Assembly: GCA_036426205.1 (NCBI GenBank)
Contig: CM071570.1
Coordinates: 145,911,339 to 145,975,338 of the forward strand
Reading direction: 5' to 3'
Source: Ascaphus truei
Taxonomy: Eukaryota; Chordata; Amphibia; Anura; Ascaphidae
DNA length: 64,000 bases
The notes below the pieces were generated by a model. It was not told where the DNA came from, did not search any database, and saw only the letters and a list, made by a program, of their open reading frames with translations. This document shows, piece by piece, positions 46,901-57,383 of this stretch. The position numbers were made by a program, and so were the translations under genes. How positions within the stretch are numbered: position 1 is the first letter of the stretch; every line of letters begins with the position of its first letter.

Positions 46901-47793
46901 AAGCATTGCCGGGGCCGAGACCGTCCCTGCGTTTATCTGGAAAAAGGAGGAGAGTTTGCGTCTTATATTTGTCTCTGTCTCTGGGCAGTTGAGTAGGGAA
47001 TCATTCAACTTCCATTTGTAGGGATTGTTTTTGACAAAGGGTAAGGTGAGGGTGAGTTCCACTGGTGCGTGGTCAGACCAGGTAATTGGGCCGATATTGG
47101 AGTGGGAGGAAGCCTGGAGTATGTTGTTGGTACCCAGAAAATAGTCTAACCTCGAGTAGGACTGATGAGGGGCGGAGAAGAAGGTGTAATCCCTTTGACC
47201 CTGGTGCTGAGCTCTCCACACATCGACCAGGGAGAATTCTTCTATTATTTCCCTGAATTTTTTTGCTTTTTTTTTGTGATTGGATCATGTAAGATGTGCC
47301 TTGAGTTGCATTGGGTAGGTCTTTTGGAGTTTTTGTTTTATCTTGTGTGTGTGAGGCGACCATGTTAAAGTCTCCTCCTATAATTAAGGAAGAGAGTGCC
47401 TGCCGTTCCAGGGAGTCCAGTACTTTTTTGAGGAACTGGGTTTGATTTTCATTGGGGGCGTATATGTTGACCAATGTTATGGGAGAACCTGCTAGAGTAC
47501 CCTGGAGCACCAGGAATCTTCCCTCTGGGTCTGATTGAGTGTGAGTTAGGGCGAAGGGGACATTGTTCCTTATTAGGATAGTTACTCCTTTCTTTTTACT
47601 CGGGGAGGATGCGTAGAAAGCCTGTGGGAACGGGCTCTTGAAAGTGTTTGGGGGAACTGGTGAGTTAAAGTGTGTTTCTTGCAGGAAAACGATGTCCCCT
47701 TTTGTTTTTTTGAGTTCCTGGAGCGCTAGTTTTCTTTTTTTTATTTGAGTTTAGTCCCTTTACGTTAAGCGTGATTAATTTTATGTCTGCCAT
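43972..47793 (-). pseudogene. L1 ORF2 (endonuclease-reverse transcriptase), broken
   Basis: The span fits a full ORF2 of about 1,273 codons from MADIKLITLNVKGLN to the stop at 43972. The N-terminal APE-type endonuclease shows FLQETHF, LVNIYAPN, GGDFN, YSRLDYF and WSDHAP. The RT shows GNYRPISLNSD, FVSGRQ, NTEKAFDR, GTRQGCPLSPLLF and LFADN. The C-terminal zinc-knuckle-like motif is CWRGCGQKGDMAHIWWTC (C-x3-C-x7-H-x4-C). Frame changes occur near 47740 and 47260-47290, both in homopolymers, and near 44280-44298, where GTCTGGATCC is tandemly duplicated. The first catalytic Asp (motif A) is Asn at 45953-45955, and the second Asp of FADD is Asn at 45644-45646. The longest open part is 987 codons (44258-47221). 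Confidence 0.9.
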
Positions 47794-50224
47794 TTTGTGT
47801 CGTGCTTGTTTTTCGGAGCTCTGAGCTCCGAGGCCCTCTGTATTCCCACAGTGAGGGCTACTAGTCCTGCGAGCCTTAGGTGAGTTTGTGTAGGCGAGTG
47901 GGGGGGGGGGGGGGGGGGAGGGGGGAGGGTGGGGGGTTGAGGGGAAGGGAGACACAATAGGAAGGGTGGGGGTCGTTGGGCCTTCAGATGGCCCTAGAAA
48001 GTAGGCCTCTCCCCTGTGGGCGAGAGAGGTACGGGGGTTTATTACCCCTAGAGATCCTTCCAGAACTCAGAAAACGGTCGGAGACCGGAAAGAGGGTCCC
48101 ACACCCTCTGTGTGAAAACTTACTTAAAACCACTTCTATGGAGACCACTTAGTGTGGTGTCCTATAAACATTTCTAAACATCATCACATAAACCTTTGGA
48201 AGAAACAAAACCTTTTTTTTTTTTTTAAGACCTCTATTTTGTCGGTCAACATTTATATAGTCTATATTGTTATGTTGTGGGCGTTCAATATTTATCAACC
48301 CGCTTTTTGGATACTCTGGGCCCGAAGTTAGCCCCGTCTCCTCTAGATGCTATTATCCACTTCTCCGCTATAGAGGTGCGTCGTTCCTCTTCAAGACGGA
48401 GGGATAGGGGGGGGCGGGTCAGTGGGGGGGGGGGGAGAAGAGGGGGGGGAGGGGGGGGAGGGGGGGGGGTGGGGAGGGGAGATGGTGGGGGGAAGGGGGG
48501 GGATGGGGAGAAGGGAGAGGTGGGCAAAAAAAAAAAAAGGGAGGGGAGGTGGGGGGAGTCTCTCGGACAGGATAAGGATGTTGTCTGGTTTGTCTTAGCT
48601 CGGATCGTTGTTGTTCCCTTTCTGGTTTGCATTGATATTGTCATTTGGGGGGGGGAGGAAGGTGGGGGAGGTGAGGAGGGTGTGGCAGGGGGGGGTGGGG
48701 GGGAGGGGGGAGAGAGGGGGGAGGGAGGGGAAGGAACCACTTGTCAGGGTGGATGCCTATCTGGCTTTGTATTATTTAGGAGCCCAGTGGGCTGGGTAGA
48801 CATTTTTTTTTGTTGTATTAAACCTTTGTCTCTTCTCTTTTTGACAACTTGTCACGGAAAAACACACATTTGTCATTTATCATATGACTTGCATTTTCTT
48901 ATATCCGTACATATATCCTATTGCTCAGGGGGTTACATTGCTTTTATCTACTTATCAACTCTATTTCTTACATGAACAATTGGCATCTTACATATATCAT
49001 TGCATTTACTAATTGTCTTCTGTTATATCTATTTCTGCATAGTCCATTTGCTAGTATCTGCATTACCCACATTGTTCTTGTTATGATCATTCGGTTTTTC
49101 TAACCATACCACATTTGCATTTTGCTTTTGATTGTTGCTTAAGGCTAGACAATAAAAAACGGGGGGAACGGAAGAGGAGATTGGGCAGACGGGGGGGGGG
49201 ACGACGAGGGGGAGCAGGGGAGAGGGAGCAGGGGGGGAGGGAACGGGGGAGGAAGGGGAGTGCGGGGTGTTAGGGGAGTGGGAGGGGGGTATGTAAGGGA
49301 GTGGTATAGGGGTTGCAGGTACATCCTGGATAAACAGTATATTCATTGCTTTTTCTAAATTGGCTAACTTTCACCTGCTAGGCTGCTTTAAAGAGCATAT
49401 TGACAAAAGTCCGGGGGGGACTGGGAAAAGAAGGGTTCATACGACCTGGGCTCCTCGGGCCGTGAAGTGGCTGGCCTGTCACTGCATCCCATCGTCCTGT
49501 GAGAGGGGGGGGTATGAAGGGGGACAGGGGGTCTACCCCTTCTTTTCATACAGGGGGTTGCGTCCTCTGTTCGTGCAGGCGTGTTGCAGGTGCGTCAGTT
49601 GGCTTCGCTTACTGCGCCCGTGGAGGGTGTCAACAGGACCTCAGTTCACTCCGTAGGTCAAGGTGGTGCTTGTCCTCCTCGGGAGGGCCTACCGGGTCAA
49701 TCAGCCCGCTACCCCGGGCAGGACTTCGATCGAACGCTGACCGGCCTGGACGCGGTCGACCAGGATACCTTCTGGCGCTCCGATGAGATGAGTAGTGAGA
49801 GCTTTTCCTCCTCGATGGGGTGGGGGGGATATTAGTTCGCTGGTGGGGTTTGTTGCGGGGTCGCAGGGGCGGAGTGTGGGTGGGGGGGGGGAGGAAGCGA
49901 GGGGCAGTGGGGTGTAGAGGGGGGAGGGGGGTAGCGAGGGGGGATCATAGAGGGGGGTACGGGAGGTGGAGAAAAAAAAAAGGGGGGGGATACCAGGGGG
50001 ATGAGGGGGGGTGATGAGTGGGTTGACATGACGTGTTTAACTGAGTAGGTAGTGGGATGGAGGTGCGGGCGAAGCTTCAGGGAGGAGGGGGGGGGCAAGT
50101 TTGTAGAATAGGTTCCATAGGCGGATCGGTGGTTGATGGGGTTTACTTGCTTCGGGGCTGCTTTCATAGTTCGTTGTTCCCTTTGGGGGGACCGCCATCG
50201 TGCTTCAGGTGGTATGTCCGTTAC
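47794..50224 (-). other. L1 inter-ORF region, C-rich on the sense strand
   Basis: About 2.4 kb separate ORF1 and ORF2. The plus strand has poly-G/purine blocks at 47900-47950, 48415-48560, 48645-48735, 49185-49290 and 49800-50010, some with G-runs above ten. No domain is found. Open frames here (for example 48277-48975) are Gly/Arg- or Pro-rich composition artefacts. Some length may be assembly noise in homopolymers. Confidence 0.55.
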
Positions 50225-51232
50225 TTAGGGGCCTCTGTTCTTCTGATTGGCCAGCCTTTCAGAGGCCCGGGGAACCTCCATCTCATCATTGTTTGTGGGG
50301 GACTTGGCTGGTGGTCTGTTGTCCTGTTGCTGACTCAGCCCCAACGCTTTTAGGAAGGCCGGCGAATCCTTTGGTCTGGAAATTGTGTGGTGACGTCCAT
50401 TCTTCAGGACGATCAGCTTAAAGGGGAAACCCCAACGGTAGGAGATTCCCCTTTCTTGTAGTATGTTCCTGAGGGGCTTCATTTCTTTCCTTTTTTCTAG
50501 CGTGGATCTGGATAGGTAGCTGAAGATCTGTAGAAGTATGTTCTCCACTTGGATATCTCTTGCTCTCCTGCTTGCAGCCATGATCTTCTCCTTGGCTGAG
50601 TATGCGTGGAGCTTTATGATTACATCCCTGCGTCGTTCAGGGTCCGCAGGTTTGGGGCCCAGCGCTCTGTGCACCCTGTCCATCTGGAGATCATGCTCCG
50701 ACAGGTCTGGGGCTAGTTGTAGGAATAGTTTGCGAAGGTAGGCATGAAGCCCCTCGGCGGTGATCGTCTCTGGTATATTCCTGATTCTCAGGTTTTGCCT
50801 TCGGTCCCTGTCTTCTTGTTCTTCCAGGGCGTCTCTCAGGTCTGCGACTTTTTGGCCGAGTCTTATGACTTCTTCCTCTGTTGCGTGTTGTGTGCCAACT
50901 ACATCTGTGACTTTGCGTTCCAGCACCTCAGTGCGCTTAGATAGCCCATGTATTTCCGTTCTCAGGCCTTCCAGCGCCATGTTCATGTCCGTTTGGATTT
51001 CTTTGCGTAGCTCCTTATGCATTCTTTGGAAGAGGGCTTCGAAATAGTGTTGGTTCAGCCCCGGTTCTTGTAAGTCTGCTGCGCCTGAGTCGGGGGCTAA
51101 GTCCGTTAGGGCCGCATGGGCTGCTTCTTCGGTGCCATCTTGGGAGTCCCCGCTCTGTTCAATGGGGCGGTGCGCGGGGGTAAAGTATTTTGTGACTCCT
51201 GGGCCTTGGGTCCCTTTTGGGCGGGCCGGCAT
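50225..51232 (-). CDS. L1 ORF1 RNA-binding protein, intact
   Basis: A 335-codon open frame starts MPARPKGTQGPGV and ends with a stop at 50225. Residues about 70-135 are a coiled-coil-like segment (many Leu/Glu/Lys, for example GLSKRTEVLERKVTDV) that would trimerise the protein. From about residue 142, RRQNLRIRNIPE opens the RRM of L1 ORF1 proteins, and DRVHRALGPKP followed by RRDVIIKLHAYSAKEKIM is the family signature leading into the C-terminal domain. ORF1p coats L1 RNA and acts as a nucleic-acid chaperone for retrotransposition. The start is the first ATG after the 5'UTR. The lack of any stop contrasts with the decayed ORF2 and suggests fairly recent insertion. Confidence 0.88.
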   Translation of the reverse strand: MPARPKGTQGPGVTKYFTPAHRPIEQSGDSQDGTEEAAHAALTDLAPDSGAADLQEPGLNQHYFEALFQRMHKELRKEIQTDMNMALEGLRTEIHGLSKRTEVLERKVTDVVGTQHATEEEVIRLGQKVADLRDALEEQEDRDRRQNLRIRNIPETITAEGLHAYLRKLFLQLAPDLSEHDLQMDRVHRALGPKPADPERRRDVIIKLHAYSAKEKIMAASRRARDIQVENILLQIFSYLSRSTLEKRKEMKPLRNILQERGISYRWGFPFKLIVLKNGRHHTISRPKDSPAFLKALGLSQQQDNRPPAKSPTNNDEMEVPRASERLANQKNRGP

Positions 51233-52164
51233 CTTCCCTAACGTCTGCTAAGTTGTTTGTGCGTTTTTTATGCTTTTTATGTGTGGTTTGGGTCGCTCGA
51301 TCATGCAATTTGCTTGTGAGGGTGGCGGGAGCTCCTCGACTATCCGATCATGTTCCCTGACGTCACCGGAAGCTCTCGGAACATCTTTGTTTTAATTACT
51401 TCTGTTTCGGTAGTTCCCAAGTGGTGCGAGGCCGGGACCCCTCCAGCTATATCACTGCAGGTGGTACTGTTTATTGAACGTAGTTTATTTATCATTCAGG
51501 GTCTGTGGTATTAGGTATCCTATAAAATGCGTGTATAGGCTCTGGTTATGGTTAATCTTTAACCCTTAGTCTTTGAAGCCTAGATTATGAGGGGATATAT
51601 GGGGTCTTTGCACCTTGACAGTGTGATTCATTCAGCAGCTCAGTGTAAGATGGTCACCCCTCCTCCCACTTGTAGCTGTGGAGATGTGCCCCTCTGGTCT
51701 GTCTCCCTAGTTGTGGGGACCAACCCCCTGCTCTGGCAGCTGGGTTTAGGGTTTTGTGCTATTGTCAATTGACCTGGGGAGAGCAGAGTCCGGTGGCGTC
51801 CTGGTGGGTCTCTGAATAGGAAATGGCCCCCTGCCTTCCCAGCCTGCCTTTATGTATGTGCTTCACTCTTCTTTATTTGTCTTTATTTTGGGGGTGAAGG
51901 GGGGGGGGTTGATGCGTCTATATTTGGGGGATGGGGGGGGTTTATGCAACCCTACCCGACGGCTCTTGGTAAGCTGTAGCTGCTCAGTAGTCTCCCCCCT
52001 GCTGATAGGTGACACTCTTAGGCTGTCTCGCGGGCCCCACGGCCATTTTAGAGGGGTTGGCAGCCTGTCTCTGCAGGGTCAAATTCTTTATTCCCCCATT
52101 CAGATCTGGTTTGGGGGGAGAGAGCGTGAATCCCCCAAGGCCCCCGCGGGGAGGGGCTCTCCCG
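51233..52164 (-). other. L1 5'UTR, non-monomeric part
   Basis: GC-rich leader between the monomers and ORF1. A diverged GGCCATTTTA word (52041-52050), about 185 bases from the next GGCCATCTTA, may mark a worn third monomer. Confidence 0.55.
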
Positions 52165-52225
52165 GGTGTCAGCCCCAGTCGCTACCCTGAACCGCCGATC
52201 CTCAGGAGTCCCACGCGGCTCCGGC

Positions 52226-52235
52226 GGCCATCTTA
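52226..52235 (-). promoter_or_regulatory. YY1-like site, inner monomer
   Basis: On the minus strand TAAGATGGCC followed by GCC resembles the YY1 consensus (AAGATGGCGGC), which positions transcription start in human L1. Confidence 0.5.
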
Positions 52236-52430
52236 GAATCGAGGGCAGAGGGAGACGAGCCTCCGGCAGCCGAGGATCCCCAGACGCTCCCCGGTGCACA
52301 GCCGTCAGGTTTTATTTATTTATGTGCCGCTGAAGTGCGCTGGGTCGGGCGGCTATGCGGCTCTCCCGGCCGTCAGCCCGAGCTTTTCCCCTGAACCGCC
52401 GATCCTCAGGAGTACCGCGCGGCTCCGGCG

Positions 52431-52440
52431 GCCATCTTAG
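52431..52440 (-). promoter_or_regulatory. YY1-like site, outer monomer
   Basis: Same TAAGATGGCCGCC word as in the inner monomer, about 140 bases inside the 5' end of the element. Confidence 0.5.
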
Positions 52441-52578
52441 TGTCGGGCGCAGAGGGAGACGAGGGAGACGAGCCTCCGGCAGCCGAGGAACCCCAGACGC
52501 TCCCCGTTAGTGTTTATTTATTTATTTGCCGCTGGGTCGGGCGGCTATGCGGCTTGCAGGCAGTGCGCGCGGGCGGTC

Positions 52579-52587
52579 AAAAGACCT
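52579..52587. repeat. L1 target-site duplication, 5' copy
   Basis: AAAAGACCT is followed by CTTTTAATAA, so on the element's sense strand the site reads TTATTAAAAG, matching the TT/AAAA preference of L1 endonuclease. Confidence 0.65.
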
Positions 52588-52829
52588 CTTTTAATAATAA
52601 GCAAGGATTATGTTTTTTAGCATAATTCTTTTTTTTTTCTCGAGTGATTTATTTTTGATTTTTTGGGGGCGTGATTCAGAAAACTTTCCGTAGGTGCTTT
52701 TTTTGCGCTTTTTTTTTTTTTTAGTTCTTTCTAACTTATTTGGGCATTGATCATGGATCTCCACCTCTTGGCTTAACGATTGCAGCAGCAAGGGCAAGGT
52801 CACTAAGGAACTGATGAACAAGAATACTT

Positions 52830-52950
52830 ATATCATCATCATGATGATGAATGATCATTGTCCCCCTTATCATCATAATCTCCCATCATCTCATCGCCCC
52901 CATCATCATCAACATCTTATCCCCCCCCCACCCCCCCGATCATCATCATC
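52830..52950. repeat. ATC/CCC imperfect microsatellite
   Basis: Clusters of CATCATCAT with interspersed C-runs (52920-52939). Confidence 0.85.
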
Positions 52951-53204
52951 TCATCTCCCCCTGGCCCCCATAAGAAAGGAGGAAAATAAATAACTGGAGT
53001 AACCAAACGAAGAACAAGAATGAGAAGGAGATAGAAACAAATAGGTAAGAAGAGCAGATAATCTCAATGCATGAAACGCAGAATTGAATGCTGATTCAAA
53101 ACAGAGCTCAGAGGGGCTAAGAAGGGCGACAACATAATCATAGTTCCACAAACCCCCAACCCACCACACAAATAGAAGTGTTATACAATTGTCATTGCTT
53201 AGTT

Positions 53205-53600
53205 TATCATGACAGGACGCAGACAGCACCGGAACATGTCTCTGGGCTGCCGAGGTGTGGGCTCTGCCCTCACTGTCCTTTGGTTGGCCATCCTCTCCTC
53301 CACTCAGGGACAGCACACGAGTCCTCCTTGCTGCCCGGCCACCGTCTGCAGCCCACTCTCTCAGCGCTTCCAGCCACACTGGCTCTTGACGCCGCCCTCG
53401 GGCTTGCCACTGGCTCCGTCGCCCTTGCTGTCCTCGCCCTTGTGTTGCCACTGCCTCCGCCACCCTTGCGCTTGCCGCCGCAACAATGGTAGTACCGGAC
53501 ACTTACGTGTCCGTCCGGTATTACCTCCAATTTTAAACCGGACAGACATCAAAATTGCCGGCCTGTCCGGTCGAAAACCGGGCACCTGGGAACCCTAATT
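53205..53600. repeat. GC-rich repeat ending GGCACCTGGGAACCCTAA
   Basis: The right part has CCGGACACTTACGTGTCCG and CCGGACAGACATC..GGCCTGTCCGGTCGAAAACC, a self-complementary arrangement. GC content is well above the flanks. I believe it is a dispersed element (the ending motif is familiar from frog repeats) and not a gene, despite frames of 129-183 codons on both strands. Confidence 0.45.
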
Positions 53601-53852
53601 ACATCATCATAATCCTCTTTTAGATAAAGTATACGCCTACTACTTTTCTGCTTCTTCTCCCATGTATTGTGAAGACAACATGGTGAAAAAAGATGGCAAC
53701 ACCTTGAGCTTGCACAAGCCCTTCCTCAAACTTCAACTTTAGGTATGACACTGTAATCTACTGTAACCAAGTGGTGTGGCTACCACCTCATATGCATTGA
53801 ATGGCTGTATTAACAGCGGGGGGGGGGGGGGGGGGGGAAGATTGTTATGCGT

Positions 53853-54247
53853 TACAAACTCAAGCTCCAAAGCTGCTATGAACCGCTTCCTGGTCGGCGG
53901 TTGTAACACACTGTGGTGTCCTCCGGCCAAAATCTCCGCCCAATACACAGGTTCCTTTGGAAGGGGATGAAATCAGCTTGGTCTGAAGAAATGCATAGGG
54001 TCGCGTGGGTGGTATTATGCAAATGACCTGTGGCTACCACAAGACTTGCTAGAGAATCAAGGCTGCGTCCGTTCCTGATTGCTGAGGAAGACACTTCCAA
54101 AGGAACCTGTGTATTGGGAGGGGGAGATTGACGGAAGGATACACAGTGTGTTACACCGCCAACAGGAAAGAGGGTATGTGACGTCATCGGAGCATTACCA
54201 GCGGGAAGCAGCACAGCGGTTCATAGCAGCTTTGGAGATGAGTTGTA
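53853..54247. mobile_element. Foldback repeat, about 395 bp
   Basis: ACAAACTCAAGCTCCAAAGC..TATGAACCGC at the left is inverted at the right (GCGGTTCATAGCAGCTTTGG..GAGTTGTA). The inner arm ends CACAGGTTCCTTTGGAAG and CTTCCAAAGGAACCTGTG also pair. The spacer of about 120 bases has no complete hammerhead. A long G-run (53818-53837) flanks the left side. Confidence 0.6.
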
Positions 54248-54735
54248 CTCATACAATGCCTGTTGTTGTACTCATACAATGCCTGTAACCTTTGGATTTT
54301 GTGAGTTTTGAATCGTCTAGTCCATGTTTTTTATTAATTATATACGTTATCACACGAAGATCGGGCGCATTTTTCTCTTTTTCTGTTAGGTTGTGTCGAG
54401 GGAGGTTGGTGCCAAGAAGAAGGCTGGCAAGATCCATTCTTACAGAGTTGTGACCTAAAACAATCATTGATGTTTTTTATTTTTAATTATGGACATTTCT
54501 TTTATTTTATTATTTATTTCGTTCTCAAACCTTTTTAAAATTGTCATTATATGTTACAGGCTATTATTTTCACATTTTGCATGTATGTGTTTAACATTAG
54601 TTAGCATGCGGAGTATACACTATTAAGTACATTAATTGAACTTTACATATAATATTTGTAATCTGGTCTTGCTCAGCACAACAAGGGCGCGATCTTTATA
54701 TCACTTGTAAAAAATGATATATATAGTTATTTAAA
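54248..54735. other. AT-rich spacer
   Basis: Nothing recognised. Confidence 0.4.
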
Positions 54736-54741
54736 TATATT

Positions 54742-54772
<31 letters not shown>

Positions 54773-54780
54773 ATATATAT

Positions 54781-54813
<33 letters not shown>

Positions 54814-54815
54814 TA
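54736..54815. repeat. (AT)n microsatellite ending at gap
   Basis: Nearly pure TA tract that probably caused the adjoining assembly gap. Confidence 0.9.
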
Positions 54816-54903
54816 NNNNNNNNNNNNNNNNNNNNNNNNNNNNNNNNNNNNNNNNNNNNNNNNNNNNNNNNNNNNNNNNNNNNNNNNNNNNNNNNNNNNN
54901 NNN
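54816..54903. other. Assembly gap (88 N)
   Basis: Run of N, true length unknown. Confidence 0.99.
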
Positions 54904-56250
54904 AATTGAAGCTAATTTGCTGAAGTAGACAATATTGCACTATTTGGTGTTTTTACTCTCTCTTACATGTCCTGATGTGATTTGCGCACCTGTTTCTCCT
55001 TCGTTTGCTGATTGAATTTGGTTTGAATTCTACGTCAGGCGCTGCACTCATTAAGAATAGTATATCATCTGTGTTACCTTTGATCTGTTGTGATATTATT
55101 TGCGCTTGATTTTTCCTTGCATATTATAATAAATGGGAACATTAATAATTATAATACTTGGATACATTCAAATTACTGTAAAGAAAAATGGTGTATGTAT
55201 GCTCAGTAGCGGTTAAAAGTATAGTAAATATTGTACAAATTAATTTCATGTGCCATTATATCATGTTAATCTAATATTAATATTAAATACGGTCTTCTAA
55301 ATTAAGTGTTGGTTTCTGCAAGCACCTGCATTCTTCTGTGTGGCAGGGGAAGGAGCAAAAAGCATTTAGGGCCATGGTTTTGGAAAGCAGAGATTGTCAA
55401 CTGGATCACCAAGATGGTTTTTAGATCGTCAATGGGTCCTCACAAATGTTTAGGGGCAAAGGCATAATTTATATGTGCGCCATGGGGGCCTTTTGACCAG
55501 GATTCTTTGAAAACTGCAATTGGAGAAGTGTGTGAAAGATCAGTTTTAATTGGAAATCATTTACATTTTCATTAGACAAAGGAGTCTAGTATTTAGAATT
55601 GTACAAAGATCTTCACACGTAGTAGATATTAAGAAATTCTGCACTTAGAAGTTATGGCATAAAGCATTTACCATGCTAATGGATTATTATATATACTGAC
55701 ACATACAGTGCAGTAGAATCATTTGATGGTAACATGGTTCAGATACAGTACTTTAATGTCACTACAAAATGCACTAATACTGACATAACACCACGGGGGC
55801 ATTATTAAAGAATATCACAGGCAGAATCCACAGGGATTCAAGTGCAGAAGTGCCTAACAAACATCAATGCTGCCCAATTTGCACGTACAGAAAGTAGTAC
55901 GCAAGTTTATAGTCTAGATTTAAAAGAGGGACATTGGCACTAACATCACACCATTTTAATTTGTAATGAGGGGCATACAGTACAGTGGCATTTATCCATG
56001 TATTGATGTTCTATATTCTTACTAGAAAGTTCTATATGATAAATGTCCCATGGAAAACATTCTACAATCGTGCAACAGGGAAGTTCTTGTTGTGAAAAAT
56101 CCCCCCAAGATCTGTTGAATAAACAAGAAACAAAGAAAGGGGGAGGGATAGGGAGTGATCGACTAAATTATACTAATTGTGATATGGATGAATAATAAAT
56201 AACGATAATTATAAGGAACAATAGGTGCGACTGTGAATTGAAGTGAATCA
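54904..56250. other. Intronic, nothing recognised
   Basis: AT-rich sequence without exons or terminal repeats that I can support. Confidence 0.4.
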
Positions 56251-57383
56251 GGGAAACAAAGGAGAACAAGTGTTTGTGCTCCAAAAAGAAAATTCACTTG
56301 TGTGCACACTATGTATGTATAACATTTAACTTTTAATAGGTGTACTTAAAACATATATTACCGTAACACTAAATATAAACCTTTAAAAATAAATTAAATG
56401 ATATGTACACATGCACCAGAGTTAGCCTCACATATATAAATAAGTTCCAGCATATAGTTATAGCTGTAACCTGAGAGGCTAAACAAGCTGCAACCAGGCA
56501 AGGTGAGTCAGAGTGACCCTCAATTGCAATCAAGAGCACAGTAAGTGTGCAGCCAAGAGACTGTGGCAGAGAAGCGGCTACAATATATTGTAATAGTGAT
56601 GTGTATAAAGCCAACTCTGCCAGTTGAAATGTGGTAAAATATTGGCTATGCTCATGAGAAATGCCCAACACTTGCATTTAACAGCACAGAGGATGATTGG
56701 TCAGTAGCTACAGCAGGGATGTGGCTACAGTGTGTCCATAGACAATAATAGTATCCATAAAGCCCACCCTGCTAGCTACACTGTTTTTATATATTGGCTA
56801 TGCTGATGAGAAACTGGTTACTAGCGCACTATATTAAAACAACCCCATACCAGGGGCTGATGACATAATAACGCGTCCAACGCGCGTTTCCCTCCTACTA
56901 TGGAGCTTCGTCAGGGACAAATTTGTAGCTACTGACCAATCATCCTCTGTGCTGTTAAATGCAAGTGTTGGGCATTTCTCATGAGCATAGCCAATAACCA
57001 CATTTCAACTGGCAGAGTTGGCTTTATACACATCACTATTACAATATATTGTAGCCGCTTCTCTGCCACAGTCTCTTGGCTGCACACTTACTGTGCTCTT
57101 GATTGCAATTGAGGGTCACTCTGACTCACCTTGCCTGGTTGCAGCTTGTTTAGCCTCTCAGGTTACAGTTATAATTATATGCTGGAACTTATTTATATAT
57201 GTGAGGCTAACTCTGGTGCATGTGTACATATCATTTAATTTATTTTTAAAGGTTTATATTTAGTGTTACGGTAATATATGTTTTAAGTACACCTATTAAA
57301 AGTTAAATTTTATACATACATAGTGTGCACACAAGTGAATTTTCTTTTTGGAGCACAAACACTTTTGTTCTCCTTTGTTTCCC
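56251..57383. mobile_element. 1.13-kb inverted-repeat element with hammerhead-like motif
   Basis: Arms 56251-56712 and 56924-57383 are close inverted copies (outer GGGAAACAAAGGA / TCCTTTGTTTCCC; inner TCAGTAGCTACA / TGTAGCTACTGA). Both arms contain the same translated frame in mirror image (SLGCTLTVLLIAIEGHSD), an arm property and not evidence of a gene. The 211-base spacer has a diverged internal copy of the GGCTATGCTGATGAGAAA word and a hammerhead-like motif on the minus strand. The architecture matches 36909-38187. Confidence 0.75.
56875..56918 (-). ncRNA. Hammerhead-ribozyme-like motif
   Basis: On the minus strand: stem I GTCC (56918-56915) pairs perfectly with GGAC (56878-56875). The core is CTGACGA, then an extra A. 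Stem II is GCTCC/GGAGG around ATAGTA (four pairs plus a G-G mismatch), followed by GAAA (56890-56887), stem III in ACGCGCGT, and a GUU site ending at 56879. The core positions are intact. Confidence 0.55.

Larger units (their letters stand above)
43581..52578 (-). mobile_element. Nearly full-length L1 retrotransposon (about 9.0 kb)
   Basis: Read on the minus strand: tandem 5'UTR monomers (52578-52165), ORF1 (51232-50225), a long C-rich inter-ORF spacer, ORF2 (47793-43972), a 3'UTR with a 13-bp tandem repeat, and a poly-A tail (T-run 43581-43592). The flanks share AAAAGACCT. With one mismatch this could extend to a 14-bp duplication starting at a TT/AAAA-type site, as used by L1 endonucleases. 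ORF1 is intact; ORF2 has at least three frameshifts and changed catalytic residues, so it cannot move itself. A second poly-T and AAGACCTCT word at 48213-48237 leaves a small possibility that this is two nested insertions. Confidence 0.8.
52165..52578 (-). promoter_or_regulatory. L1 promoter: two 5'UTR monomers of about 204 bp
   Basis: ACCGCCGATCCTCAGGAGT recurs at 52191 and 52395, a period of 204 bases. Both copies continue with CGGCTCCGGCGGCCATCTTA and GAGACGAGCCTCCGGCAGCC. The arrangement is like the tandem promoter monomers of some mammalian L1 families. The copy at 52369-52578 is the outermost. Confidence 0.75.

Noticed and set aside
48277..48975. 232-codon Gly-rich frame and 151-codon Pro-rich opposite frame
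   Set aside because: Produced by poly-G/poly-C tracts in the L1 spacer.
52951..53502. 183-codon frame and its 129-codon opposite
   Set aside because: GC-rich dispersed repeat with comparable frames on both strands and no domain.
53973..54093. CTGAGGAAGACACTTCC in the foldback spacer as another hammerhead
   Set aside because: No GAAA or NUH part follows, and stem II cannot form.
54731..54940. Frame across the assembly gap
   Set aside because: Consists of N and AT repeat.
56369..57263. Paired frames with SLGCTLTVLLIAIEG
   Set aside because: Mirror images in inverted arms; no evidence of translation.
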